Assembly (NCBI GenBank): GCA_046538105.1
Contig: JBKHJO010000001.1
Coordinates: 62,001-126,000, forward strand
Reading direction: 5' to 3'
Source of the DNA: JAWLEV01 sp046538105
GTDB lineage: Bacteria; Chloroflexota; Anaerolineae; UBA1429
Length of the DNA: 64,000 bases
Both the position numbers and the translations under genes were made by a program. The notes under the pieces are model-generated. The model searched no databases. It saw only the letters and a program-made list of their open reading frames with translations, and was not told the DNA's origin. Shown one piece after another: positions 33,023 to 41,963 of this stretch. Numbering within the stretch: the first letter of the stretch is position 1; each line of letters starts with the position of its first letter.

Positions 33023-34924
33023 CTAGATGTCCAGATTCTCCACCTCTGTGGCATGGGTTTGGATGAAGTTGCGGCGGGGGGCGACGGCGCTGCCCATGAG
33101 GCGGTTAAAGATCTGGTCGGTGAGGGCGGCGTCCTCCAGGGTCACCTGGATCAGTGTGCGTTCCTCGGGATCCATGGTCGTCTTCCACAACTGCTCGGGA
33201 TTCATCTCCCCCAGGCCCTTGTAGCGCTGTGTGTCCACATTCTTGGCCTTCAAGTTGGCCAGCAGTTCCGCCCTCTCGTCCTCTGTATATGCATAGTGGG
33301 TATTGCGCGAGGTGGACACTTTGTAGAGGGGAGGCTGGGCCAGGAAAAGATGCCCGCTCGTGATGAGGGGCTCCATATAGCGATAGAAAAAGGTCAAGAG
33401 CAGGGTGATGATGTGGGCACCATCCACATCGGCGTCCGTCATGATAATGACTTTGCCGTATCGCAGGTTATCCAGGTCGAACTGCTCGCCTATTCCCGTG
33501 CCCAAGGCCTGAATCAGGGCCTTGATCTCTCTATTTTTGAGGGCGCGGTCCATGCGTTTCTTTTCCACATTCAGGATTTTGCCTCGCAAGGGGAGAATAG
33601 CCTGGAAACGGCGGTCGCGGCACTGTTTGGCCGACCCACCCGCCGAATCGCCCTCCACGATAAAGAGCTCTGTGCGCTCGGCATTGCCCTCGGAACAGTC
33701 CGCCAGTTTTCCGGGCAGCGTGCTGGTCTCCAGTACGCTCTTGCGCATGACCAGGTCCCGCGCCTGGCGCGCCGCCATGCGGGCGCGGCGCGCGCGTTTG
33801 GCCTTGCGAATGATGGTGTTGGCGGCCCCCGAGTTGTTCTCCAACCAGGCGCCAAAGGCCTCACCAAAGATGCTTATCACCTGGCCGGTCATCTCGGCAT
33901 TGCCCAACTTGGCTTTGGTCTGGCTCTCGAACTGGGGGTCCGTCATCTTGACGCTGACGATGGCCGTCAGGCCCTCTCTGACGTCGCGCCCCGAGAAATT
34001 CCCCTCTTTTTCTTTCAGCGCGTTGTTGCGGCGGGCATAGTCGTTCACCGTACGGGTGAGGGCGCTGCGAAAGCCGGTCAGATGGGTGCCCCCGTCCACG
34101 GTGTTGATGTTGTTGGCAAAGGCAAAGACCGATTCGGAGTAGGTGTCCGTATATTGTAGGGCCACCTCTACACTCGTTCCCTCGATCTCTCCCTCCACGT
34201 AAAAGGGGTCGTGTAGCGTATCGCGATCCCGATTCAGGTAGCGCGTAAAGGACTTGATGCCCCCCTCAAAATGGAAGCTGACCTCTCGTCCGTCGCGCTC
34301 GTCAAAGAGGTGGATGGTCATATTACGGGTGAGGAAAGCCATTTCCCGGAAGCGCTGGCTCAGCGCGTCAAAATTGTAGTTGAGGGTGTTCATGATCTCT
34401 GTATCGGGCAAAAAGTGTGTATGGGTCCCGTGCCCCTCGGCTTTTCCGTAGTCAACGACCTCCGTGACGGGGCGGCCCCTCTCGTAGCGTTGGGAGTAGC
34501 GCCGGCCATCGTATTCCACCGTGACCTCCAGATATTCCGAAAGGGCATTGACGGCAGAGACGCCCACACCGTGCAGGCCACTGGCCACCTTGTATCCCCC
34601 ACCGCCAAACTTGCCCCCCGCATGGAGGACGGTGTGTACCACCTCCAGAGTGTTCCTGCCGGTGCTCTTTTCCTCCCCTACGGGGATACCCCGTCCGTTA
34701 TCCTCCACGGTGACTGAGCCATCCTCGTGGATGGTGACCTCGATGCGGTCACAGCACTCGGCCAGGGCCTCGTCGATGGAATTGTCGACCACCTCGTATA
34801 CCAGATGGTGTAGACCTCGTTTGTCGGTGCTGCCGATGTACATGCCGGGACGGCGCCTTACGGCCTCCAAACCCTCCAGGACTTCGATGTCTTTGGCAGT
34901 GTAGCTTTGCTGGAAATCGGACAT
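33023..34924 (-). CDS. gyrB: DNA gyrase subunit B
   Basis: The 633-residue gyrase/topoisomerase IV ATPase subunit. It has GLEAVRRRPGMYIGSTDKRG, the GHKL ATP site (VVDNSIDEALAE, VEDNGRGIPVG, GLHGVGVSAVNALS), the transducer domain, and TOPRIM motifs FIVEGDSAGGSAKQ and IIMTDADVDGAHI. The conserved C-terminal GLGEMNPEQLW is present. Length and motif spacing fit GyrB. Gyrase versus topo IV cannot be fully settled without the A subunit, which is not in the window. The start overlaps closely with the end of the membrane-protein gene upstream, so they are probably cotranscribed. Confidence 0.96.
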   Translation of the reverse strand: MSDFQQSYTAKDIEVLEGLEAVRRRPGMYIGSTDKRGLHHLVYEVVDNSIDEALAECCDRIEVTIHEDGSVTVEDNGRGIPVGEEKSTGRNTLEVVHTVLHAGGKFGGGGYKVASGLHGVGVSAVNALSEYLEVTVEYDGRRYSQRYERGRPVTEVVDYGKAEGHGTHTHFLPDTEIMNTLNYNFDALSQRFREMAFLTRNMTIHLFDERDGREVSFHFEGGIKSFTRYLNRDRDTLHDPFYVEGEIEGTSVEVALQYTDTYSESVFAFANNINTVDGGTHLTGFRSALTRTVNDYARRNNALKEKEGNFSGRDVREGLTAIVSVKMTDPQFESQTKAKLGNAEMTGQVISIFGEAFGAWLENNSGAANTIIRKAKRARRARMAARQARDLVMRKSVLETSTLPGKLADCSEGNAERTELFIVEGDSAGGSAKQCRDRRFQAILPLRGKILNVEKKRMDRALKNREIKALIQALGTGIGEQFDLDNLRYGKVIIMTDADVDGAHIITLLLTFFYRYMEPLITSGHLFLAQPPLYKVSTSRNTHYAYTEDERAELLANLKAKNVDTQRYKGLGEMNPEQLWKTTMDPEERTLIQVTLEDAALTDQIFNRLMGSAVAPRRNFIQTHATEVENLDI

Positions 34925-34926
34925 TG

Positions 34927-35853
34927 CTATTGTTGACTCCTTTGCTGTTCCAAAAGCTCATGCCAGGCGGCGAATCGATCCTGGTAGAAGATGAAAAAGG
35001 CGAGCGTGGTAGATGTGCCCACATAAGCGTTAGCCAGGATGGCCACGCCGGTTCCCAGGGGGGAGCCCAAAAGCAGGCGACCCCAGATAAAGCCCAGGCC
35101 TACGTTGATGACATTGCTCAGCAGGACAAGCCCTACTGTGGGCCAAAAGTTGACCCGCACGACGGTAAAGGAGTTTATCAGGGCCTGGAAAGGATTAGCC
35201 TCGGATAGGGTCACGGCCTGGGGAATGAACGACAGATAGAGCATTATCCAGAGGAGAGAGACCCCAATAAAGATCACAAAGGGTCCGAACAAAAAGCCGA
35301 TGCCAAGGGCAAAGAGCCCCAGGATGCTCAGGGGAAGGATGATAATGCCCAGGTACAACCAATAGAGAGGCGTGCGTTGCAGCAATTTTCGTCCACTCAG
35401 ATGTTCATAGCGCGTTTCCTGTGCCAGCATGGCCAGAAAAACGGAGGCGATAAACAGACCCAGAGCCAGTATGATGAGCTGGGCAAGAAATGTATGCCAA
35501 TACGTAGAGAGTTCGATGACCCAGTCTGTGCCGGGATCGATGGGCTTGATGCCCGCTATACTGGGCACACCCAATCTCCCCCAGGCCAATAATGCAAAAA
35601 GATTCGTTCTTCCCAATGTGGTCTGCAACATCTCTATAGTCATCTCGAACATCTCGGCAACATTGGCATCCAAGTTGTCTGACGTCATCTCCATGCTTCT
35701 CTGTAAAGTATCGATCGTCTGCTCAACGACGGGAGCGATGGATAGTTTGGGGCCCGCCCAAAAAAAGACGTCCAAAAGGATGGGTATCGCGGCCAGCCAC
35801 AGTTTTCTGGCGACCCTGTTGAATCCGATTCTTAGGATATCAATGACGCTCAA
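34927..35853 (-). CDS. Multi-spanning membrane protein of unknown function
   Basis: The 308-residue product has about six hydrophobic segments: near residues 18-38, 115-145, 165-190, 195-225, 235-260 and 265-290. Among them are FLAQLIILALGLFIASVFLA and WLYLGIIILPLSILGLFALG. I see no catalytic motif. The TTG at 35853 follows GGAGGTGAGCAGA, a better start than the ATG at 35874, which has no ribosome site. It ends two bases before gyrB. It may help membrane insertion or transport; this is not shown. Confidence 0.75.
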   Translation of the reverse strand: MSVIDILRIGFNRVARKLWLAAIPILLDVFFWAGPKLSIAPVVEQTIDTLQRSMEMTSDNLDANVAEMFEMTIEMLQTTLGRTNLFALLAWGRLGVPSIAGIKPIDPGTDWVIELSTYWHTFLAQLIILALGLFIASVFLAMLAQETRYEHLSGRKLLQRTPLYWLYLGIIILPLSILGLFALGIGFLFGPFVIFIGVSLLWIMLYLSFIPQAVTLSEANPFQALINSFTVVRVNFWPTVGLVLLSNVINVGLGFIWGRLLLGSPLGTGVAILANAYVGTSTTLAFFIFYQDRFAAWHELLEQQRSQQ

Positions 35854-35935
35854 TCTGCTCACCTCCGAACACACATTCTACCACAGCCCGCCACGAATGA
35901 AAAAAGACAGGGAGATGTGTAACAAGGAAAAGGGG

Positions 35936-37522
35936 TCAAGCCTTCTCGTGGACGATCTGCCCTCCGAGGATGGTCACACACACGGATGTGGTGAGGAGTT
36001 TTCTCTCCGGATGCTCATAGATATCGTCTTCCAGCACGATGAGATCGGCCAGTTTTCCCGGGGTCAGGCTGCCTTTTATCTGTGACTCGCCAGAGGCCGT
36101 GGCGGACCCCACCGTATAGGCGTGCAATGCCTCGTCGAGGTTCAACCTCTCCTGTGGATACCAGCCGCCTTGAGGATATCCGTCCGGACGCTGTCGAGTG
36201 ATGGCTGCATAAAGTCCCTTTAGAGGGTCGAGGGGTTCCACCGGGCAGTCCGTGCCAAAGGCCAACGTGGCGCCCGTTTCCAGGACGCTGCGCCATGCAT
36301 AGCCCCAGCGGGCGCGCGCCCCCCAATGGCGGTCAGCCATATCCATATCGTGAATGGCGTGAATAGGCTGCATGGAAGCGACCACGCCAAGTTGGGACAG
36401 GCGGGGAATATCCTGGGGAGAGAGAAGTTGCACATGCTCGATACGTTGGGGCAGAGCAGACGAAAGCCCTGCCTGTAAGACTCTTTCGTAGACATCAAGG
36501 ACGCGCCTGTTGGCGCCGTCCCCGATGGCGTGAATGGCGCAGGCCAGCCCCCCACGGGCCGCTGTGCTTACGGCTTGGTACATCTCTTTCGATTCGGTGA
36601 CCGGCACGCCACGATCGCCGGGTCGACCTTCGTAGGGTTCCATCATCTCTGCCGTGGCGGAGCCCAACGCGCCGTCCGCGAACAACTTGACGTGGCCGAT
36701 GCGCAACAGATCGTTGCCAAAGCCCGTTCGCAGGCCGAGTTGGCGGGCTGCTGCCAGGTTATCAACGGGGATCATGTGCCACACACGGAGGGTGAGGTTG
36801 CCGTCGTTCTCCAGCCGCTGAAAGGCGGCCAGGGCATCGGAGCCCTCGCAATTGTGGATGCCCGTTATCCCCAGCCGCGCCGCATCCCTCATGGCGGCCC
36901 GCATGGCCTGATCCATGGTTTCGGTGTCTGGTGTGGGAATGTGTTCCCTTATCAGTGCCTGGGCCTTTTCGGTAAGTATGCCCGAGGGGTCCCCATCGGA
37001 ATGACGCCGTATCTGCCCTCCGGGAGGATCGGGTGTGGAGGCATCTATGTCCGTCATCTGCAAGGCACGGGAGTTGACCCACAACGCATGTCCATCCTTG
37101 GAAGAGAGGGCCACGGGGACGTGGCGCACGACGCCGTCCAGATCGTCCCGCGTGGGCTGAACGGGCTCTGGCCATACGTTATGATTCCAGCCTCGTCCTA
37201 ACAGCCACTGATCCTCTCGCAGTTCTCTTGCGGCCCTCTGTATTCGCTGCAGGGTCTCGTTCAGAGAGGGAGCCTCAGCCAGATCCACCTGTTGGAGCAG
37301 CAGCCCGTAGGAGGAAAAATGCACGTGGGCGTCGATAAAGCCCGGCAACACAGTACGCCGGGCCAGGTCAAGGCGTTCGGCTTTGGGGCAGAGATCGAGC
37401 ATGTCCTGGGATGACCCGATGGCCCGGATGCGATCTCCGCAAATGGCGAGGGCCTCTACCACGGGGACAGAGGGGTCCAGGGTATGAATCGAGCCATTGA
37501 AGAGCACAATCTCTCGTTGCAC
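35936..37522 (-). CDS. YtcJ-type amidohydrolase
   Basis: A 528-residue metal-dependent amidohydrolase of the YtcJ/AmdA-like group. The metal site is seen as PGFIDAHVHFSSYG near residue 60. It also has GITGIHNCEGSDAL, CAIHAIGDGANRRVLDVYER, RIEHVQLL and LAFGTDCPVEPLDPLKGLYA. The C-terminal KLADLIVLEDDIYEHPERK closes the composite beta-sandwich. Members hydrolyse C-N bonds of varied small molecules. I take GTG 37522, six bases after AGGAG; a TTG at 37528 directly abuts the ribosome site. It follows ssb after 80 bases. Confidence 0.9.
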   Translation of the reverse strand: MQREIVLFNGSIHTLDPSVPVVEALAICGDRIRAIGSSQDMLDLCPKAERLDLARRTVLPGFIDAHVHFSSYGLLLQQVDLAEAPSLNETLQRIQRAARELREDQWLLGRGWNHNVWPEPVQPTRDDLDGVVRHVPVALSSKDGHALWVNSRALQMTDIDASTPDPPGGQIRRHSDGDPSGILTEKAQALIREHIPTPDTETMDQAMRAAMRDAARLGITGIHNCEGSDALAAFQRLENDGNLTLRVWHMIPVDNLAAARQLGLRTGFGNDLLRIGHVKLFADGALGSATAEMMEPYEGRPGDRGVPVTESKEMYQAVSTAARGGLACAIHAIGDGANRRVLDVYERVLQAGLSSALPQRIEHVQLLSPQDIPRLSQLGVVASMQPIHAIHDMDMADRHWGARARWGYAWRSVLETGATLAFGTDCPVEPLDPLKGLYAAITRQRPDGYPQGGWYPQERLNLDEALHAYTVGSATASGESQIKGSLTPGKLADLIVLEDDIYEHPERKLLTTSVCVTILGGQIVHEKA

Positions 37523-37551
37523 GCACAACTCCTGTTTTACAAGGTTTTAAT

Positions 37552-37603
37552 GGCCTCTCTGATATCGGTCCAACAGAGTGGGATAGCCAGTATTGGAGAG
37601 GTC
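37552..37603 (-). other. Imperfect 17-bp hairpin between ssb and the amidohydrolase gene
   Basis: GGCCTCTCTGATATCGG pairs with CCAGTATTGGAGAGGTC with a few G-U pairs and one mismatch. It begins at the ssb stop codon. There is no U run after it, so it may be a processing or attenuation structure or nothing. Confidence 0.35.
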
Positions 37604-38016
37604 TAGAAAGGGATCTCTTCCTCATCGGTGGTGGAGGGAGGGCTTTCCTCTTCATGACCTTCTGGGAAAGGTTCCTCTGCGGTCTGGCCACGCCCGCCAA
37701 GAAACTGTACATTTTGCGCCGTCACGTCCAAAGAGGCTCGCCACTGACCATCTCGTCCCTGATATGGCTCAGGTGGGTCAAGTCTCCCCTCTACAAAGAC
37801 CTGGCGCCCCTTGGAGAGATATTGGTTACAGGTCTCTGCCAGGCGTCGCCAGGCGGTAACGCGGAACCACACCGTGCGTTTCTGTGTCTGCCCGTCGGAA
37901 TCGGTCCAGCGACGATTGGTGGCCACAGAGAAATTGGTGACGGGCGTTCCGTCGGGTGTATAGCGCATCTCGGGATCGCGGCCCAGATTGCCGATGATAA
38001 TAATCTTCTGATACAT
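37603..38016 (-). CDS. ssb: Single-stranded DNA-binding protein
   Basis: A 137-residue SSB. The OB-fold opens MYQKIIIIGNLGRDPEMRYT and has PVTNFSVATNRRW, TVWFRVTAWRRLAETC and QVFVEGRLDPPEPY. A short Pro/Glu-rich linker leads to the acidic tip DEEEIPF, the interaction tail for repair proteins. AAAGGAGGCAACA precedes the ATG. Confidence 0.97.
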   Translation of the reverse strand: MYQKIIIIGNLGRDPEMRYTPDGTPVTNFSVATNRRWTDSDGQTQKRTVWFRVTAWRRLAETCNQYLSKGRQVFVEGRLDPPEPYQGRDGQWRASLDVTAQNVQFLGGRGQTAEEPFPEGHEEESPPSTTDEEEIPF

Positions 38017-38104
38017 TGTTGCCTCCTTTAGATCCGGTTGACGTGGGAGCGATTATAACATGAACGAAGGTGTTGAGCAATGAGAGATTGTAGAAAAGAC
38101 CACA

Positions 38105-38133
38105 TTGCAAAGGGGGAGGGCTTTGTTTATAAT
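38105..38133 (+). promoter_or_regulatory. Sigma70-like promoter of the lipoprotein gene
   Basis: TTGCAA (38105-38110) and a perfect TATAAT (38128-38133) are 17 bases apart. The leader is about 20 bases. Confidence 0.75.
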
Positions 38134-38160
38134 ACGGGCAATGTTACAGGAGGAGATGCT

Positions 38161-38982
38161 TTGGAGCTCGATTACGCGTCAATGGGAGCGGGCATGAGCA
38201 GACGCACGACAGTTCTTTTGGTTTCGTTGATTTCGTTGATTGCGGCGTCTGTATTTGCGGGGGGATGCGATAGGGCCACGCCCACCCTGTCATCCGAGGG
38301 GGGGAAGGCTACCGCGCCACAGGAGGTAGATGCCGCCACACCCGCCCCGACTATGCCCACGGCAGAATCCGAGACGACGCTCACGGGGGAGGCAGTTATC
38401 GAACCTGCAGAGACCCCTGTCTTGTCACCAGGGCCGGCGTTGCTAGCGCCACCCGATGAAATGGTGGGGACGGCTATCGACCTGGTGTGGGCCTGGGAAC
38501 AGGAGTTAGGCGAGGACGAATGGTTCGAACTGCAGATATGGCCCGACGATCCGGAGACCGAACCAGAGGCGTATGACTGGTATAAGGAAAAACAGGAGCG
38601 TATCACCTCGGCGACCCTTTCCCCCGGTGGTTATTTCTGGCAGGTACTTGTGGTGCAGGGACGTGAGGAAGAGCGTGGTGAGGTGATGGATCTTGACTAT
38701 GTAAAACCTCCACGTTTTACTCTTGTACGTCCCTCTTTGAGGCGAGGGGAGCCAGGGGTGGCTCCTGCTGCGACGGATACACCGACTCTGCAGTCTGTCT
38801 ATCCAACGGAGACACCGAGGGGGCCTACCCCAACGCTGACGGATACGCCTGTACAGCCGATGCCGACTGATACGCCGCAGCCTACATCAACAGATACCCC
38901 AATACCGCCGACGGACACGCCAGAACCGCCAGCGTATCCGGGTACAGCAACACCAGCGAATGGCGACTATCCTTATCCCTGA
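38161..38982 (+). CDS. Lipoprotein with Pro/Thr-rich tail, function unknown
   Basis: A 273-residue exported protein. MSRRTTVLLVSLISLIAASV followed by FAGGC forms a lipoprotein signal with a clear lipobox. A Thr/Pro/Ala-rich stretch (about 30-75) precedes a small domain with LVWAWEQELGEDEWFELQIW and YFWQVLVVQG. This resembles the 'question of what the text means' type fibronectin-like folds seen in surface proteins, but I cannot name it. The end is a long tail of PTDTP/PTSTDTP repeats. TTG 38161 has AGGAGGAG five bases upstream; the ATG at 38206 just before SRRTT is an alternative. It is followed by another surface-type gene. Confidence 0.75.
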   Translation: MELDYASMGAGMSRRTTVLLVSLISLIAASVFAGGCDRATPTLSSEGGKATAPQEVDAATPAPTMPTAESETTLTGEAVIEPAETPVLSPGPALLAPPDEMVGTAIDLVWAWEQELGEDEWFELQIWPDDPETEPEAYDWYKEKQERITSATLSPGGYFWQVLVVQGREEERGEVMDLDYVKPPRFTLVRPSLRRGEPGVAPAATDTPTLQSVYPTETPRGPTPTLTDTPVQPMPTDTPQPTSTDTPIPPTDTPEPPAYPGTATPANGDYPYP

Positions 38983-39082
38983 TTTTGACCGGTGTCGTTT
39001 GGGCCTTTGAGGATTGGTGTGATGCGCCGTGGGGCCGTGGTAAGGTCTGGGGCATGTTCACGGACTTTTGTTTGCAGTACGG

Positions 39083-40597
39083 ATGATGAGGCTATTCGAG
39101 GGAGGACGTTTGCAGAGAGAACGCGTTCTGGATGCGAGTTTATGGTGTTTGGCGCTTTTGGGGCCCGCCCTGTATTTGGCGGGGATCATGGCCCAAGGGA
39201 TGGCTGTCTTTAACCTGGAGTACGCGCGTCTGGGGATAACCTACGTCGTGCTGGCTTTGAGCGCCGGTTGCGCTGCGTATCTGACTTTTCGTCACGGTCG
39301 TTCCACGTGGCATCTGGTGGCTGGCGTCGTGCTGCTGATCAATCTGGGATCCGTCGGGGTCTCTGGCGTATTTTGGCTGCGAAATACACATCGGGCCATG
39401 GCAGAGATCAGGGACGCGCAGGTAGAAGCAGGAAAGGTGGGAGTTCTGGTTGCTCCGATCGATCAATCCTCCGAGGCGGCAAGTGAGGCACGGGCCATCG
39501 AGAAGAGAGTCGGCGATACTGTGGAGCGCATGGGGTTGGATGCTTATACCACGGTGCGGCATGTGACCCATCCTTTCGTATCCGCCAGCCAGGCCAGAGC
39601 CTGGGGGGAGAGCATGGGCGGACACATCGTCGTCTGGGGGACGGAAGACGGAACAAGGCGCGATGCCGCCTACTCTATCACGGTGCTCAGCGGCAATCAA
39701 ACCGATATCGCCCTTGACTCGTTCAGCCTTATGCTTCTTATGGTCACTCAGGATACTCTGGTGCTATCTGCCAAAGGGGCTTCTGGGGAAATCTTTGCTC
39801 AGGAGGTTGTGGCGCCCCTCTCGACGGGATTTGCGTGTCTTGCCGTTGGACAGCCTCGCCTGGCTGCGGGGCAGTTCCATCGGGTGATGAATAGCGACCT
39901 CTTGCCCGAAGATGACCTTCCGTCGTTGCATAATCATTTTGGCACGGCGTTATTGCGGCTTGACCGGCCCGATCTGGCATTTCAAGAGTACGAGGCCTCC
40001 AATGCTCTGAATCCCAACGCCAGGGCATGGATAGGCATCGGCAATGTAAAGATGGCCCAGCGTGAGTGGTCGGCCGCCAGCGAGGCTTTTTCTCGGGCGC
40101 TGGCCCTCGATCCCTATGATCCCGTGGCTTATTGCGGTCTGGGGATCGTATACGCTCGGCAGCATGATCTCCGGCGCGCTTTGTCTTCCTATGATCAGGC
40201 CATCTCTTTGGTGCCCGAGGAGGCTGCTCCTTATGCTCTCAAGGCCTTGACGTACGAGTTGATGGGCGAGGTGTCGGCGGCGCGGGATGCCTATCGCAAT
40301 TGTGTGGTACGTGCGGGATCCCATGCGGGGCTTTATGCTGCCGCAGAGGAGCGAGCGGCATATATCCTCCAGCATCCACCCACAGCCGTTCCCACGGCGA
40401 CGCCGCGTCCCATTCCCACACCTACGCCTATTCCCACGTCGTCCATGTATCGCGTGGAGCGAGGAGACACCGTACAGGAGATCGCCAATGAGTTTGGTGT
40501 TTCTGTGCAGGACTTGGTACGGTTGAATGAACTGGAAGATCCCCATGCTATCGGCGCCGGTCAGGTATTGCTGATTCCCCAGAAGCCGCCACCTTGA
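39083..40597 (+). CDS. Membrane protein with TPR repeats and C-terminal LysM domain
   Basis: The product has about 504 residues. Three hydrophobic segments lie in the first 110 residues (LDASLWCLALLGPALYLAGI, LGITYVVLALSAGCAAYLTF and WHLVAGVVLLINLGSVGVSG). A mixed domain (about 110-230) has VGVLVAPIDQSS and MGGHIVVWGTEDG. TPR repeats (about 255-400) include NSDLLPEDDLPSLHNHFGTA, FSRALALDPYDPVAYCGLG and LRRALSSYDQAISLVPEEA. A Pro/Thr linker leads to one LysM (MYRVERGDTVQEIANEFGVS). It should span the membrane and bind the wall. ATG 39083 is my choice of start; no ribosome site is convincing, and TTG 39068 is possible. No function is known. Confidence 0.82.
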   Translation: MMRLFEGGRLQRERVLDASLWCLALLGPALYLAGIMAQGMAVFNLEYARLGITYVVLALSAGCAAYLTFRHGRSTWHLVAGVVLLINLGSVGVSGVFWLRNTHRAMAEIRDAQVEAGKVGVLVAPIDQSSEAASEARAIEKRVGDTVERMGLDAYTTVRHVTHPFVSASQARAWGESMGGHIVVWGTEDGTRRDAAYSITVLSGNQTDIALDSFSLMLLMVTQDTLVLSAKGASGEIFAQEVVAPLSTGFACLAVGQPRLAAGQFHRVMNSDLLPEDDLPSLHNHFGTALLRLDRPDLAFQEYEASNALNPNARAWIGIGNVKMAQREWSAASEAFSRALALDPYDPVAYCGLGIVYARQHDLRRALSSYDQAISLVPEEAAPYALKALTYELMGEVSAARDAYRNCVVRAGSHAGLYAAAEERAAYILQHPPTAVPTATPRPIPTPTPIPTSSMYRVERGDTVQEIANEFGVSVQDLVRLNELEDPHAIGAGQVLLIPQKPPP

Positions 40598-40598
40598 T

Positions 40599-40703
40599 AT
40601 GAGCAGGGAGGAGCGTCAGGGTCAGATCTTTTCGCCCTGGCGAATGCTGGAGCATCTGCGGCGTTCAGGGGAGGGACTGGTGGTGCTGGATCTTGTAAAT
40701 TAG
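40599..40703 (+). CDS. Possible small protein of 34 residues
   Basis: An ATG overlapping the stop of the LysM/TPR gene by an ATGA-like arrangement (one base between) opens a 34-codon frame, MSREERQGQIFSPWRMLEHL and on to a TAG. The peptide is charged and without a membrane segment. It may be a real coupled small gene or a chance frame; I have no family for it. Confidence 0.25.
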   Translation: MSREERQGQIFSPWRMLEHLRRSGEGLVVLDLVN

Positions 40704-40741
40704 TATGGACGTTTTGATTAGTTTATCTTTGAAGGAGAGTT

Positions 40742-41896
40742 ATGAAGATCACGGCTATCAAGTGTTATCCCGTATGGGTGGGACACAGGAACCAGTTCGT
40801 CGTCAAGGTGGAGACCGACGACGGTATCTATGGTCTGGGAGAGGGCGGCCTCTCTGGCCGTGAACTGGCCATGAAGGGCGCTGTGGAGCACTATGCCAAC
40901 TGGCTTGTGGGACGCGATCCCATGCGACGGGGGGCGCTGTGGCAGGAGATGTACCGGAGTCAGTATTTCGAGGGCGGGCGCGTGCTCACGGCGGCCATCT
41001 CGGCCATCGACATCGCCCTCTATGATATCGCTGGCAAAGCGTTGGGGGTGCCGGTCTATGAGTTGCTGGGGGGCAAGCACCGCGATTTTGTGCCGGGTTT
41101 TGCCACGACAGGCGGCAGCACCTATGAGGAGGTGCTGGAAGGCGTGGAGTTGCTTTTGGAAAACGACTGGCCCGCCATTCGTATCGGGTTGGCCAGGCCG
41201 CCGTATGAGGATCCTCAACTCTATGAGCCACGCGAGTCGATTCCCCTGACGGCGCGGTGGATGACGAGGTTGCGGGAAGACGTGGGCTCAGGGCCGGTGC
41301 TGGGCGTAGAGTATCATCATCGTCTAACAGTTGCCGAGGCCGCTTCCTTCTGTCAACGCATGCCCCAGGGCACCCTCGATTTCCTGGAGGAGCCCATCCG
41401 GGATGAGGCGCCGGAAGCCTATGAGGCCCTGCGCGGCATGACCGACGTGCCCTTTGCCATCGGGGAGGAATTCTCCAGCAAATGGCAGTTCTTGCCCTAT
41501 ATCGAGCGAGGCATCACGAACTTTGCCCGTGTCGATGTGTGTAACGTGGGTGGCCTGACTGAGGCTAAAAAGGTCGCGGGTTGGGCTGAGGCCCATTATA
41601 TAGATCTCATGCCCCACAATCCACTGGGACCCATCTGCACGGCGGCAAGCGTACATCTGGGGGCGGCGGTGCCCAACTTTGCCTGGTTGGAGGCGCGGGC
41701 CACGCCCACCGAGGATCGGGACATGGCTCCCGATCTGTTCCCCGTCCAGGTGACTCTTGAGGGCAATCGCTATCCGGTGCCCGACGGACCCGGGTTGGGG
41801 GTGGACTTTGATGAGGAGTTGGCCTCCGAGCAGGAGTTTGAGATGTGGGAGGCGTCACATCTGCATCGCCGTGACGGATCGTACACGAACTGGTAG
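40742..41896 (+). CDS. Mandelate-racemase/muconate-lactonizing-family dehydratase
   Basis: A 384-residue enolase-superfamily enzyme of the sugar-acid dehydratase branch. It opens MKITAIKCYPVWVGHRNQFV. The capping domain has GLGEGGLSGRELAMKG and SAIDIALYDIAGKALGVPVY. Barrel metal ligands are in LGVEYHHRLT, FLEEPIRDE and IGEEFSSKW, with a catalytic His in MPHNPLGPICTAAS as in galactonate dehydratase. It likely dehydrates a sugar acid to a 2-keto-3-deoxy acid. GAAGGAGAGTT precedes the ATG. It leads an operon with a DegT aminotransferase (gap 67) and an amidohydrolase. Confidence 0.92.
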   Translation: MKITAIKCYPVWVGHRNQFVVKVETDDGIYGLGEGGLSGRELAMKGAVEHYANWLVGRDPMRRGALWQEMYRSQYFEGGRVLTAAISAIDIALYDIAGKALGVPVYELLGGKHRDFVPGFATTGGSTYEEVLEGVELLLENDWPAIRIGLARPPYEDPQLYEPRESIPLTARWMTRLREDVGSGPVLGVEYHHRLTVAEAASFCQRMPQGTLDFLEEPIRDEAPEAYEALRGMTDVPFAIGEEFSSKWQFLPYIERGITNFARVDVCNVGGLTEAKKVAGWAEAHYIDLMPHNPLGPICTAASVHLGAAVPNFAWLEARATPTEDRDMAPDLFPVQVTLEGNRYPVPDGPGLGVDFDEELASEQEFEMWEASHLHRRDGSYTNW

Positions 41897-41963
41897 ACTG
41901 GGGAGGTTCTTCCTTTGTGTGACGCTATCATCGTCGACAAAGGAACAAAAGGGGGAAAGGATC

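Noticed and set aside
32969..34159. A 396-residue plus-strand frame
   Set aside because: It is antisense to gyrB, whose motifs are complete.
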